Source: Chryseobacterium gleum (GTDB lineage Bacteria; Bacteroidota; Bacteroidia; Flavobacteriales_D; Crocinitomicaceae). Taken from it: 64,000 nt of DNA. Made by a program: the position numbers and the translations under genes. The DNA is taken from positions 1 to 64,000 of the forward strand of contig CAMAXI010000007.1 in NCBI GenBank assembly GCA_945862165.1, in the 5' to 3' direction. Below the pieces are notes generated by a model. It did no database searches. It was not told the origin of the DNA and saw only the letters and a list, made by a program, of their open reading frames with translations. Shown piece by piece: positions 20,054-29,096 of this stretch (position 1 is the first letter of the stretch; every line of letters starts with the position of its first letter).

Positions 20054-21499
20054 ATGGCCCTCAAACAACATCTTGCACAGAAGTTAGAGCAACGTCTCTC
20101 TCCGCAACAAATTCAGTTGATGAAATTGTTGCAAGTGCCAACGATGGAGTTAGAACAACGTATTAAACAGGAAATTGAAGAAAATCCTGCGTTGGAAGAA
20201 GGTCTGGACACAGTTGAGGATGATTTTGCAAACGACGAGGATTATACCGAAGAATTAGACGCTTCAACGGACTTTGATTTGTCGGAATACATGGATGATG
20301 ATAGTCCGGATTATAAAACGCAAGTCAATAACCGATCTAACGACGATGAAGAATATTTCGTTCCACTTTCAGGGGAACAATCGTTTCAAGAAAAGTTGAT
20401 TGAGCAATTACATTTGTTAGATTTAGATGATACCCAATTCAGTATTGCGGATGTAATTATCGGTAATTTGGATGAGTCAGGATATTTGAATCGAACAGTA
20501 TTTGCATTGGTGGATGACCTTGCTTTTTCAGCAAATATTTATGTAACAGAAAAACAAGTGGAAGAAGTCTTGGCTTTGGTGCAAGAATTGGATCCAGCTG
20601 GGGTAGGAGCGCGTGATTTACGTGAGTGTTTATTATTGCAATTAAAGCGTACCCAATCTGGTGATATTACCCGATTTACAGCAAAGAAAATTATTGAAGA
20701 TCATTTTGAAGAATTTATTAAAAAACATTACGATAAAATTCAATTCAAATTAGAGATCGAAGACCAAGATTTAAAAGAAGCCATCGATGAGATTTTGAAA
20801 TTGAATCCCAAACCAGGTGGTTCAATGAAAGAATCTGCTAAACCGATGCAACAGATAACACCAGATTTTACCATTATTGAATTTGAAGGTAAGTTAGATC
20901 TTTCTATACATGGTAGAAATGCACCAGATTTAAAGGTTAGTAGGGAGTACGAAAACATGTTACGTGGTTATTCCGAGGGTGCTAAAACTTCTAAGTCGGA
21001 TAAAGAGGCGGTGAGTTTTGTGAAGCAAAAATTAGAAAATGCGAAGTGGTTCATTGATGCAATTAAGCAGCGTCAAAATACCTTGTTTGTAACCATGTCA
21101 GCAATTATGAATTACCAACGTGCGTTTTTCTTGACTGGGGATGAAACCAATTTACGTCCGATGATTTTGAAAGATATTGCAGAATTAGTTGGATTAGATA
21201 TTTCCACAATTTCTAGAGTAGCGAATAGCAAGTACGTACAAACGAATTATGGGATTTACTCCTTGAAGTATTTTTTCTCTGAATCCATGTCAAAAGATAC
21301 GGGGGAAGAAGTTTCCACACGCGAGGTGAAAAAGATTCTCTCAGAAGCCATTCAAGGGGAAGAAAAGAACAAACCCTTAACGGATGATAAATTAACGCTT
21401 ATATTGCAAGAAAAAGGCTATAACATCGCGCGCCGTACCGTTGCTAAATACCGGGAGCAATTAAATTATCCAGTTGCACGTTTACGAAAGGAGTTGTAA
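20054..21499 (+). CDS. rpoN: RNA polymerase sigma-54 factor RpoN
   Basis: The 481-residue protein shows all three regions of sigma-54. The glutamine/leucine-rich region I is at residues 1-50 (LEQRLSPQQIQLMKLLQVP). A strongly acidic region II spans roughly 55-110. The core- and DNA-binding region III ends in the RpoN box ARRTVAKYRE near residue 460. Sigma-54 directs transcription from -24/-12 promoters and needs AAA+ enhancer-binding activators; none is encoded in this window. The gene starts 18 bp after asnS and is probably cotranscribed with it. The -33 box of a downstream candidate promoter overlaps its last codons. Confidence 0.97.
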   Translation: MALKQHLAQKLEQRLSPQQIQLMKLLQVPTMELEQRIKQEIEENPALEEGLDTVEDDFANDEDYTEELDASTDFDLSEYMDDDSPDYKTQVNNRSNDDEEYFVPLSGEQSFQEKLIEQLHLLDLDDTQFSIADVIIGNLDESGYLNRTVFALVDDLAFSANIYVTEKQVEEVLALVQELDPAGVGARDLRECLLLQLKRTQSGDITRFTAKKIIEDHFEEFIKKHYDKIQFKLEIEDQDLKEAIDEILKLNPKPGGSMKESAKPMQQITPDFTIIEFEGKLDLSIHGRNAPDLKVSREYENMLRGYSEGAKTSKSDKEAVSFVKQKLENAKWFIDAIKQRQNTLFVTMSAIMNYQRAFFLTGDETNLRPMILKDIAELVGLDISTISRVANSKYVQTNYGIYSLKYFFSESMSKDTGEEVSTREVKKILSEAIQGEEKNKPLTDDKLTLILQEKGYNIARRTVAKYREQLNYPVARLRKEL

Positions 21500-21524
21500 A
21501 CTTTAGAAATTATATATATATTTG
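21494..21524 (+). promoter_or_regulatory. Candidate promoter at the 3' end of rpoN
   Basis: TTG at 21494-21496, a 20-bp spacer and a perfect TATATTTG at 21517-21524 match the Bacteroidota promoter pattern. No plus-strand ORF follows before the hairpin at 21569. Confidence 0.5.
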
Positions 21525-21529
21525 TAATG

Positions 21530-21591
21530 AATCTGAAATTTAGCTAGTCTTTCAAGTAGGATTCCCCCGGTAGCTTTATGCTACCTTTTTT
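21530..21591 (+). ncRNA. Candidate small RNA between rpoN and the DUF3800 gene
   Basis: A consensus promoter at 21494-21524 is followed by about 60 non-coding bases that end in an intrinsic terminator. This would give a transcript of ~62 nt. No start codon with a meaningful ORF lies inside. No known RNA family was recognised. The start is estimated from the promoter position only. Confidence 0.35.
21569..21591 (+). terminator. Rho-independent terminator downstream of rpoN
   Basis: GGTAGC, a TTTAT loop and GCTACC are followed by six T residues. It would end the asnS-rpoN transcript and any RNA started at the 21494 promoter. It touches the 3' end of the convergent DUF3800 gene. Confidence 0.8.
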
Positions 21592-21592
21592 A

Positions 21593-22294
21593 TTATATGG
21601 ATATTATTCCGTTTAAATCTACTAAATCATTCTTAATCACAACATTTTTTAATCTTTGAAAGTAGTTGTGGCCACCCTTTTTTTTCATGAAAGCATTTGG
21701 TTCATAATTTTGTCTTACACAATAGGCAATAACATCATTCATTTGATGTAAGAGTGAATTTCTAGAATCTCTAAAAATAGGATCTTCAATTATCTTATTA
21801 ATTCTATCATTATTCGTATGTCTTTGCCCTCTTATGAGAATCCTGAGTTTTTCTCCATCTGTATTATCGGATAATATAATTCCTTTTTCATTTTGATGTT
21901 TAGTTTTTAGATGTTCTTCAAACGTATGTAATAATTGAATCCAAGTAGTATTAAAAACATCTTCGTTTGGATTTATTTTGTTTTTTACAACACTAAATAT
22001 TTCAATATTTTCTTGGGTATTTAACCAATCAATACATTTTTTTATAATATCTAATCGATCATTCCGCTTTATTCTTACTAATTCTTTTGGACGATTAATT
22101 AATTCAGTACAATGGATTTCTTCTCTTAATTTTAGTCCTTTTGAATCTCTTAGTTGATTTCTGAATTTTACTAATTCATCTAATGTGTTTCTCCATTTTG
22201 ATTCATGTATAATTAATGCTGATAACACAAAATACTTTGTAGGACTATTTTTTATTCCAACATCTCCGCTCTCATCGACATATAATAAATACAT
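21593..22294 (-). CDS. DUF3800 domain protein
   Basis: The 233-residue protein begins MYLLYVDESGDVG, the hallmark of DUF3800, in which the DES triad near residue 7 and later acidic residues suggest an RNase H-like metal site. The C-terminal NSLLHQMNDVIAYCVRQ segment is also family-typical. The role of DUF3800 proteins is not settled; they are often found on mobile or defence-associated DNA. The gene is visibly more AT-rich than its neighbours, lies between housekeeping genes, points opposite to rpoN and has no partner gene. These features suggest acquisition by transfer, which is an inference. No frameshift is seen. Confidence 0.85.
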   Translation of the reverse strand: MYLLYVDESGDVGIKNSPTKYFVLSALIIHESKWRNTLDELVKFRNQLRDSKGLKLREEIHCTELINRPKELVRIKRNDRLDIIKKCIDWLNTQENIEIFSVVKNKINPNEDVFNTTWIQLLHTFEEHLKTKHQNEKGIILSDNTDGEKLRILIRGQRHTNNDRINKIIEDPIFRDSRNSLLHQMNDVIAYCVRQNYEPNAFMKKKGGHNYFQRLKNVVIKNDLVDLNGIISI

Positions 22295-22362
22295 ATATTT
22301 TAATTTGTCTATCTAAGTTAATTAACATTTTTATTAATTGAAAGTTTCAGTACATTTGAACT

Positions 22363-23010
22363 ATGAAATTTCTTTCTAATCTAATCTCCTGGATTTTTCT
22401 TCCTCTTTTCATGCCGGTCTACGCCTTATTATTAACGATGTATATCCCATCTTTAGAAGAAGGTTCTTTTCAAAATAAGACGATTTATTTGTTGGATCCG
22501 CGATTGAAGTTAGCCTTATTGGGCATTTTCTTTCTTTTTTCTTTTTTAGCACCTGCCATTTCTTTAGTCATTTTAAAACGCAACAATAAGATTTCCAATT
22601 TAGAAATTGATAATCGTTCCGAACGTTCGATACCAATTTTAATTACCGCAATCTATAGTGCAGTACTTGCTTGGTTTTTGATAGCGAAAACACCTGAAGG
22701 AATTTTACCTGCTGCCATCTATTTATTACCTGCGGGTGGTACCGTTGCTATTTTATTAGTCTTATTGATTACCCGCTTTGATAAGATTAGTTTGCATGCA
22801 TTAGGTGTAGGTATGTTAATGGGTTTTTTGATTGCTTATTTCCAAACCCAAGCACAATTTCAGTTGGTTATATTATTTCTGGCAACGATTCTTAGTGGTG
22901 TAGTAATGTCAGCTCGTTTATATTTAGGTAAACATAATTTACGCCAATGTTTGATGGGGTATTTTTTAGGGATGTTAGTTATTTATTTAACGATTAAATT
23001 TTTGGGCTAG
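22363..23010 (+). CDS. Multi-pass membrane protein, possibly PAP2-related
   Basis: The 215-residue product has six or so hydrophobic segments, a conserved-looking IDNRSERSIPIL loop near residue 80 and a C-terminal LRQCLMGYFLGMLVIYL segment. That segment resembles the last helix of PAP2-type membrane phosphatases (compare the common xVxxGxxxG pattern). The full catalytic motifs KXXXXXXRP and SGH are not present, so it is either a divergent non-enzymatic relative or unrelated. It stands alone between divergent DUF3800 and convergent accC. A TACATTTG box lies only 5 bp before the ATG, which would imply a very short or absent leader. Confidence 0.65.
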   Translation: MKFLSNLISWIFLPLFMPVYALLLTMYIPSLEEGSFQNKTIYLLDPRLKLALLGIFFLFSFLAPAISLVILKRNNKISNLEIDNRSERSIPILITAIYSAVLAWFLIAKTPEGILPAAIYLLPAGGTVAILLVLLITRFDKISLHALGVGMLMGFLIAYFQTQAQFQLVILFLATILSGVVMSARLYLGKHNLRQCLMGYFLGMLVIYLTIKFLG

Positions 23011-23114
23011 TAACTCATTTTCACCCACCTCTTTCCTCCCTCTAGGGAGAATTCCTCCACATTTCCTACTAAATTATTAATCATTCTCTGACTAATTTAA
23101 AAATTGATTATAAA

Positions 23115-23146
23115 AAAAGGCTGTTTCAATGAAGAAACAGCCTTTT
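23115..23146. terminator. Bidirectional terminator between the membrane protein gene and accC
   Basis: A 13-bp perfect stem, AAAAGGCTGTTTC/GAAACAGCCTTTT, with a 6-base loop carries A and T tracts on both sides. It can serve both converging transcripts. Confidence 0.8.
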
Positions 23147-23157
23147 AATAGTTATCC

Positions 23158-23210
23158 AAAAGTCTAATGTCTTTCGTCTAATAGTCTTTTGTCTAGTATT
23201 CAAAAGTCTC
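23158..23210. repeat. AGACAAA-type heptamer repeat, copy 1
   Basis: Read on the minus strand this is a run of degenerate 7-mers (AGACAAA, AGACTAT, AGACGAA, AGACATT). A related run occurs at 30521-30556 in the opposite orientation. It extends into the last codons of accC. The function is unknown. Confidence 0.5.
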
Positions 23211-24527
23211 CATGAACTTAGTTGTGAAGTTTCCATTACAGAAATCCTCGTTCATCATTAATTTTTGGTGGAAAGGAATCGTAGTTTTAATCCCTTCAAT
23301 GATGTATTCATCCAATGCTCTTCGCATTTTAAGAATTGCTTCTTCGCGTGTTTGAGCTACTACGATCAATTTTGAAATCATCGAATCATAGTTCGGTGGT
23401 ATTGTATATCCTGAGTATGCGTGTGTGTCGATACGTACACCGTGCCCTCCAGGACAATGGTATGTCGTAATTAATCCTGGGGAAGGTCTAAAATCGTTAA
23501 ATGGATCTTCCGCATTGATACGACATTGAATCGCGTGCATTTGTGGAAAGTAGTTTTTACCAGAGATTGTTTCACCTGCAGCAATTTTGATTTGCTCCTT
23601 GATTAAGTCAAAGTTGATTACCTCTTCTGTAATTGTATGCTCTACTTGGATACGTGTATTCATTTCCATGAAGTAGAAATCACGGTTTTTGTCTACCAAG
23701 AATTCAACTGTACCAACTCCTTCGTAATTTACCGCTTTCGTAGCTTTAATAGCAGCTTCACCCATACGTTGACGTAAGTCATCCGTCATGAATGGTGAAG
23801 GCGTTTCTTCCACTAATTTTTGGTGTCTACGTTGGATAGAACAGTCACGCTCGGACATGTGACAAGCGTTTCCGTGTTGATCCCCTGCAATTTGAATTTC
23901 GATATGACGTGGTTCTTCAATGTATTTTTCCATGTAGATACCATCATTTCCGAATGCTGCTGCTGCTTCTTGCTTTGCAGAATTCCAAAGCGCTTCCATA
24001 TCTTCTTCTTTCCAAACAATTCGCATCCCTTTTCCACCACCACCAGCAGTTGCTTTGATGATTACTGGGTAAACGATTTGTTTTGCTTGAACGATTGCAT
24101 CTTCTAAACTTTCTACTAATCCTACAGAACCTGGAATACAAGGTACACCTGCAGCAATCATGGTTGCTTTTGCAGTTGCTTTATCTCCCATTTTCGCAAT
24201 TTGTTCTGGTAACGCTCCGATGAATTTAATCCCGTGTTGCTGACAAATTTCGGAGAATTTTTCATTTTCAGACAAGAAACCATATCCTGGGTGAATTGCA
24301 TCTGCATTCGTGATTTCAGCTGCAGCAATGATATTTGCGATAGATAAATAAGACTTTGAACTTACTGGAGGTCCTATACATACTGCTTCGTCTGCAAAAC
24401 GCACTGGTAAACTGTCTTTATCAGCCGTCGAATATACCGCAACAGTTTTAATACCCATTTCTTTACATGTACGAATGATACGTAAAGCAATTTCACCTCT
24501 GTTTGCAATTAATATTTTTTTAAACAT
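23193..24527 (-). CDS. accC: Acetyl-CoA carboxylase, biotin carboxylase subunit
   Basis: The 444-residue protein starts [25 protein letters not shown], the family N-terminus. It contains the glycine-rich ATP-grasp loop [13 protein letters not shown], the [12 protein letters not shown] segment and the [16 protein letters not shown] catalytic region. It carboxylates the biotin on AccB using ATP and bicarbonate, the first half of malonyl-CoA synthesis. It lies 82 bp downstream of accB at the end of the fatty-acid cluster and ends close to a bidirectional terminator. All catalytic motifs are intact and the length is normal. Confidence 0.97.
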   Translation of the reverse strand: MFKKILIANRGEIALRIIRTCKEMGIKTVAVYSTADKDSLPVRFADEAVCIGPPVSSKSYLSIANIIAAAEITNADAIHPGYGFLSENEKFSEICQQHGIKFIGALPEQIAKMGDKATAKATMIAAGVPCIPGSVGLVESLEDAIVQAKQIVYPVIIKATAGGGGKGMRIVWKEEDMEALWNSAKQEAAAAFGNDGIYMEKYIEEPRHIEIQIAGDQHGNACHMSERDCSIQRRHQKLVEETPSPFMTDDLRQRMGEAAIKATKAVNYEGVGTVEFLVDKNRDFYFMEMNTRIQVEHTITEEVINFDLIKEQIKIAAGETISGKNYFPQMHAIQCRINAEDPFNDFRPSPGLITTYHCPGGHGVRIDTHAYSGYTIPPNYDSMISKLIVVAQTREEAILKMRRALDEYIIEGIKTTIPFHQKLMMNEDFCNGNFTTKFMETFEY

Positions 24528-24609
24528 CTGTTAATTATTATATATGAAAAAGGGACTTGTATTTTAGAGTAACTCTAAAATTTCAAATCCCAATTAAATG
24601 AATGAATTA

Positions 24610-25089
24610 TTAAGCTGGATCAACCAAAAATAATGGTTGGTCGTATTCTACAGGAGATGCATCGTCCACTAAAACTTTAACGATTCTACCAGAAATTTCT
24701 GCTTCGATATCATTAAATAATTTCATCGCTTCAATGATACAAACTACTTTACCTTTTTCGATTGAATCTCCTACATTTGCTAATGCTGGTTTATCTGGTG
24801 AAGTTGAACGGTAGAAAGTTCCAATCATTGGTGACTTGATTGTAATGTATTTAGCATCTTCTGAAACTGCTGGTGCTTTTGGTGTTTCAGCTGTCACAGC
24901 TACTGGTGCAGGTGCAGCAGCAGGTGCAGAAATTTGTTGTGGAGCTTGTACGTATACGGTATGCTCTTCTTTTTTGCTCTTATTTTCAGCTTTAATAACG
25001 ATTTTAAAATCTTTTTGCTCGATTTCAACTTCGCTTACACCTGATTTAGATACAAACTTGATTAAATCTTGAATTTCAGTTAAGTTCAT
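24610..25089 (-). CDS. accB: Acetyl-CoA carboxylase biotin carboxyl carrier protein
   Basis: The 159-residue protein has a short helical N-terminus (MNLTEIQDLIKFVSKSG), a flexible Ala/Pro-rich linker at about residues 48-75 and a C-terminal biotinyl domain. The biotin-accepting lysine is K123 in the EAMK motif. The carrier shuttles carboxyl groups between AccC, encoded next, and the carboxyltransferase AccA/AccD, which is not in this window. It starts 26 bp downstream of fabH. Confidence 0.97.
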   Translation of the reverse strand: MNLTEIQDLIKFVSKSGVSEVEIEQKDFKIVIKAENKSKKEEHTVYVQAPQQISAPAAAPAPVAVTAETPKAPAVSEDAKYITIKSPMIGTFYRSTSPDKPALANVGDSIEKGKVVCIIEAMKLFNDIEAEISGRIVKVLVDDASPVEYDQPLFLVDPA

Positions 25090-25114
25090 GTTTTGATTTA
25101 TTAGTTCTTAATTT

Positions 25115-26104
25115 TTATGAATTATAGGCCCATTTTAAATAAACGGATCCCCAAGTAAATCCTCCACCAAAAGCAGACAGTAATAAATTATCTCCTTTTT
25201 TCAATTGTTTTTCCCAATCCCACAAACATAAAGGTAATGTTCCTGCAGTTGTATTACCATACTTTTGTATGTTAATCATTACTTTTTCTTTCGGAATCCC
25301 ACAACGTTCTGCTGTAGCATCAATGATGCGTAAGTTTGCTTGATGCGGTACTAACCAATTGATATCTTCACTTTTCAAATTGTTTTTTTCCATGATTTCC
25401 GCCGAAACTTCTGCCATGTTTGTTACTGCAAATTTGAATACAGTTTTTCCTTCTTGTTTAACGTAATGATCTCTATTTTGAACTGTTTCTAAAGTTGCTG
25501 GACTAGCAGAACCACCTGCAGGTTGGATTAGGTAGTGTCTTCCAGAACCATCGCTACGTAAAATAGCATCCATAATACCTAAATTTTCCGTATTTGGTTC
25601 TAATAAGACTACACCAGCACCATCACCAAAGATAACACATGTTGTACGATCTTCATAATCGATGATTGAACTCATTTTATCTACACCCACAATTAGTACT
25701 TTTTTATGTGTACCTGCTTCAATAAATTTTGCGCCAGTTTGTAGTGCATAAATGAAACCAGAACATGCTGCGATTAAATCAAATCCCCATGCGTTTGTCA
25801 TTCCTACTTTGTCACAAATAATATTTGCGGTACTAGGGAAAGGGTGGTCTGGAGTAACTGTAGCAACAATTACTAATTCAATATCTAATGGATCAATACC
25901 TTTTTTTGCGAGTAAAGCCTTTACAGCTTCTGCACCCATGTCTGAAGATGCACCATTTTTCATGATTCTTCTTTCAGAAATTCCTGTTCTAGATAATATC
26001 CATTCATCTGTTGTGTCAACGATTTTAGCTAAATCGTGATTTGTCATAACTGTTTCAGGTAAATATCCTTGAACTCCGGTAATTGCGGCTGTAATTTTGC
26101 TCAT
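25115..26104 (-). CDS. fabH: 3-oxoacyl-ACP synthase III (FabH)
   Basis: The 329-residue enzyme carries the full Cys-His-Asn triad of ketoacyl synthase III: C114 in AACSGF, H254 in VPHQANLRI and N284 in KYGNTTAGT. It starts each fatty acid by condensing an acyl-CoA with malonyl-ACP. It lies 4 bp downstream of plsX, which indicates tight coupling, and ahead of accB-accC. Substrate preference (straight or branched primer) cannot be read from the sequence. Confidence 0.97.
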   Translation of the reverse strand: MSKITAAITGVQGYLPETVMTNHDLAKIVDTTDEWILSRTGISERRIMKNGASSDMGAEAVKALLAKKGIDPLDIELVIVATVTPDHPFPSTANIICDKVGMTNAWGFDLIAACSGFIYALQTGAKFIEAGTHKKVLIVGVDKMSSIIDYEDRTTCVIFGDGAGVVLLEPNTENLGIMDAILRSDGSGRHYLIQPAGGSASPATLETVQNRDHYVKQEGKTVFKFAVTNMAEVSAEIMEKNNLKSEDINWLVPHQANLRIIDATAERCGIPKEKVMINIQKYGNTTAGTLPLCLWDWEKQLKKGDNLLLSAFGGGFTWGSVYLKWAYNS

Positions 26105-26108
26105 ATAA

Positions 26109-27047
26109 CTAGTTAAATGCTTCGTTTACTTTTGTTGCCAATCCGGATTTTGCTACTTCATACGAATGTAACAACATGTTTTTTACTGCGATATCGTTAG
26201 AGATACCATGACCAATAATTACATTTCCTTTAACCCCTAAGATTGGCGTGCCTCCATAATTTTCATAATTGAAACGATCGAAATATTCGTCTTGAATACC
26301 TCTTTTTTTCATCATGTAATACAATCCTTCGGCTTGTTTAAGAACGATATTCCCTGTGAAACCATCACATACAATTACATCTGCTTTACCACGGAATATA
26401 TCTCTACCTTCTATGTTTCCGATGAAATTTACCTCTTCAGATTCAGCGAGTAATTTATGTACAGCAATCGTAAGTAGATTCCCTTTCGATTCTTCTTCGC
26501 CGATATTTAATAGTGCGACTTTAGGGTTTTCAATACCATATACATTTTTAGCATATAGTGACCCTAATACAGCAAATTGATAAAGTACATCTGGCTTGCA
26601 ATCTGCATTAGAGCCTACGTCTAATAATACAGAATTTCCACCGTCAAACGATGGAATAACCGATGTGATACAAGGACGAATAATTCCAGGAATCGTATTT
26701 ACTTTATAAATCGCACCTACCAACATTGCACCTGTATTTCCTGTACTTGCAAAAGCATCAATTTCTTTTTTTGCTAGCAAGTCAAACCCAACAGAAATTG
26801 TACTGTTTGGTTTTTGAGGAATCGCACGGGTTGGATGGTCATGCATCGTGATAACATCCGGTGCATGTACGATTTCGAAATCATCTGGATTTGCTCCACG
26901 CGACTTTAGGTCATCTACGATAGTATCGTGATCACCTAATAGTACGAGTTTTACGTCCCGAGGAAGTTCTTTTTGAGCGAGTATCGCACCAGATATATTT
27001 GCATCTGGTGCGAAATCGCCACCTAAAATATCTATTCCTATCTTCAT
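26109..27047 (-). CDS. plsX: Phosphate acyltransferase PlsX
   Basis: The 312-residue protein begins [18 protein letters not shown] and contains the [15 protein letters not shown] and [16 protein letters not shown] segments that define PlsX. The enzyme makes acyl-phosphate from acyl-ACP for phospholipid synthesis through PlsY. It sits between rpmF and fabH, the order conserved in many bacteria. The usual MGGD of this family is LGGD here. Confidence 0.96.
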   Translation of the reverse strand: MKIGIDILGGDFAPDANISGAILAQKELPRDVKLVLLGDHDTIVDDLKSRGANPDDFEIVHAPDVITMHDHPTRAIPQKPNSTISVGFDLLAKKEIDAFASTGNTGAMLVGAIYKVNTIPGIIRPCITSVIPSFDGGNSVLLDVGSNADCKPDVLYQFAVLGSLYAKNVYGIENPKVALLNIGEEESKGNLLTIAVHKLLAESEEVNFIGNIEGRDIFRGKADVIVCDGFTGNIVLKQAEGLYYMMKKRGIQDEYFDRFNYENYGGTPILGVKGNVIIGHGISNDIAVKNMLLHSYEVAKSGLATKVNEAFN

Positions 27048-27064
27048 CAGGAAGAATGAATTAA

Positions 27065-27256
27065 TTAAATCGCTACTTCTTTTTCAGCTACTACTTTACC
27101 TTTATAGTAAAGTTTTCCTTCATGCCAGTGTGCATGGTGGAATAAGTGAGGCTGACCTGTAGTTGGACAAATCGCAATATTGTCAGCTACTGCTTTAAAA
27201 TGCGTTCTTCTTTTGTCTCTTCTAGTTGTCGAAGTTCTTCGTTTAGGATGTGCCAT
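27065..27256 (-). CDS. rpmF: 50S ribosomal protein L32, cysteine-poor form
   Basis: The 63-residue basic protein opens [22 protein letters not shown], the L32 signature. The C-terminal half has a single cysteine ([18 protein letters not shown]) instead of the four zinc-binding cysteines of the classical form, so it is probably a C-minus variant that does not hold zinc in the usual way. It follows the DUF177 gene by 24 bp, the standard arrangement, and precedes plsX by 17 bp. Confidence 0.96.
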   Translation of the reverse strand: MAHPKRRTSTTRRDKRRTHFKAVADNIAICPTTGQPHLFHHAHWHEGKLYYKGKVVAEKEVAI

Positions 27257-27280
27257 TTTACTTTGTTTATATTATAACGT

Positions 27281-27904
27281 TTAATTCAAATTTTTTAAAA
27301 TTGCGAATTGAGGGTTGATTGGTCTGTCAAGTGGGTCATCTTCCGGTTCATCTTGGTCATCTGCGTCATTTTCGTCTTCATCTTCCCAATTTTCGTCGTC
27401 TTCCCATTCGTCTTCTTCGTCCCAATCCTCATCGTCTAGTTCTTCCTCTTCTACATTCGCATTAATGGTATGCTTTTGTATTAGTTCCCACATTTCTTCA
27501 TCACATTCACCAGGTTTATGTGTTGCTCTTAGTGGTAACAAGGAAGTGATTAATTCGTAAATAGGGAAAGTGACGTCTATTTGATAACTATCTGGGTGTA
27601 TAACCACTAGATTTTCATCTTCTTCGTCTTCTGTTCCAAATTTGTAAATTAATCTATATTCTCCTTGGATGTCCAAATTCATCGGCGTGTCACAGCGATC
27701 ACATGTAGTAGAAACAGAACCTTTAATTGCAAAATGGGCAATTAACATGGTGTCTTTTTTTTCTAACTCTAGTGTCGCTTCTAAAACGCCTGCGTGAATT
27801 ATGGAATATTCCATAGATTCAAAGAACGATGTTTTTATCTCGTATTCGAAATGATATTTTCCTACTTTTAATCCAACAAATGGAATGTTAAATTCGTTAT
27901 TCAT
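27281..27904 (-). CDS. DUF177 (YceD-like) protein
   Basis: I use the ATG at 27904 (MNNEFNIPFVGLKVGKYHFEY) rather than the upstream TTG at 27934. The 207-residue protein has the two half-sites typical of DUF177, a CDRCDTPM motif and a later GECDE motif, and then a very acidic tail of about 40 residues dominated by Asp and Glu. YceD-family proteins are encoded next to rpmF and have been linked to 23S rRNA or ribosome assembly. The Bacteroidota version is not well characterised. It begins the fatty-acid/L32 cluster, 97 bp after pdxA. Confidence 0.9.
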   Translation of the reverse strand: MNNEFNIPFVGLKVGKYHFEYEIKTSFFESMEYSIIHAGVLEATLELEKKDTMLIAHFAIKGSVSTTCDRCDTPMNLDIQGEYRLIYKFGTEDEEDENLVVIHPDSYQIDVTFPIYELITSLLPLRATHKPGECDEEMWELIQKHTINANVEEEELDDEDWDEEDEWEDDENWEDEDENDADDQDEPEDDPLDRPINPQFAILKNLN

Positions 27905-28001
27905 TCTTTTCGCTTCATTAAAATAGGAAAGCAAAGGTAATAAAATTAAACGAAGATTGTTTATATCTTTTTAATTTTTACTCTTTTTTATTGTTTTATG
28001 C

Positions 28002-29096
28002 TTATTCAACGCGATTATTTGCGAATGGTTTTCGTTTAAATTCAGGCGATTTTTGTTCCGATAATGGGTTAGCGTGTATTTCTTTGACAAACTTTCGTGT
28101 TTTATAAATTTCTACCGCTAAATAAATTGCATTGCGCATGGATTGTGCGGAAGCGATTCCTTTTCCTGCGATATCAAACGCTGTTCCATGGTCAGGGGAT
28201 GTTCGTACAATTGGAAGTCCAGCAGTAAAGTTCACTCCTTCGTCAAAAGTTAAGGCTTTAAACCCTGTTAATCCTTGGTCGTGGTACATTGCAAGAACCG
28301 CGTCGAATTGATTGAATTGTGAAGAACCAAAGAATCCATCCGCAGGATAAGGACCGAAAACAAGCATTCCTTTATCAAAATTTTCTTTAATAATTGGAAT
28401 GATTATTTCTTCCTCTTCCTTTCCTAATTTACCATTTTCACCTGCGTGTGGATTTAGTCCAAGTACAGCAATTTTAGGTCTAACGATTCCGAAATCTTTT
28501 TTCAAACTGTTTTCCAAAACTGTAAGTTTCGCTTGAATTTTTTCTTTCGATAAATTATCCGAAACTTCTTTTACAGGAATATGGCTTGTTGCTAGAGCAA
28601 CGCGTAAGTTTTGACCAACCATCATCATTAGTGCTTCTTCTTGATTGGAAAGATGCGCTAAATATTCTGTATGTCCTGGAAATTTAAAATCAGCTAAAGC
28701 AATAGCTTCTTTAGAAATTGGTGCAGTGACAAGCACATCGATTTTTCCAGATGCTAAATCTTGCGTTGCTCTTTCTAATGATGCAAAGGCATATTTACCT
28801 CCAGTTTCATTCATTTCACCAATTTGAAAGCGTATTTCATCGTTCCACACATTAATTATATTGATTTTATGTGGTATCGCTTCTTCTGCTGTTTTACAAG
28901 ATTGGTAAGCAAATTCTTCTTCCTTCACCATTTTTTTATGGTAGGATATCGTTTTTGTTGAACCATAGATGATCGGTGTAAACTCCGATAAAATACGTGC
29001 ATCTCCAAGTGCTTTGATTATAACTTCCGGACCTATTCCATTGACATCACCTATGGTAATTCCCACACGGATTGCTGCTAGTTTATCCTTTTCCAT
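28002..29096 (-). CDS. pdxA: 4-hydroxythreonine-4-phosphate dehydrogenase PdxA
   Basis: The 364-residue protein has the N-terminal RVGITIGDVNGIGPEVIIKAL motif and the metal-binding histidines in FPGHTEYLA, YHDQGLTGFKAL and RTSPDHGTAFDIAG. It oxidises 4-phosphohydroxy-L-threonine in the DXP-dependent pathway to pyridoxal phosphate. Its start codon overlaps the end of pepA by 14 bp, so translation of the two is probably coupled. No other pdx gene is in the window. Confidence 0.95.
   Translation of the reverse strand: MEKDKLAAIRVGITIGDVNGIGPEVIIKALGDARILSEFTPIIYGSTKTISYHKKMVKEEEFAYQSCKTAEEAIPHKINIINVWNDEIRFQIGEMNETGGKYAFASLERATQDLASGKIDVLVTAPISKEAIALADFKFPGHTEYLAHLSNQEEALMMMVGQNLRVALATSHIPVKEVSDNLSKEKIQAKLTVLENSLKKDFGIVRPKIAVLGLNPHAGENGKLGKEEEEIIIPIIKENFDKGMLVFGPYPADGFFGSSQFNQFDAVLAMYHDQGLTGFKALTFDEGVNFTAGLPIVRTSPDHGTAFDIAGKGIASAQSMRNAIYLAVEIYKTRKFVKEIHANPLSEQKSPEFKRKPFANNRVE

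Noticed and set aside
27315-27560. Ser-rich plus-strand ORF of 81 residues
   Set aside because: It is the complement of the Asp/Glu-rich tail of the DUF177 gene; poly-Ser is expected from that.
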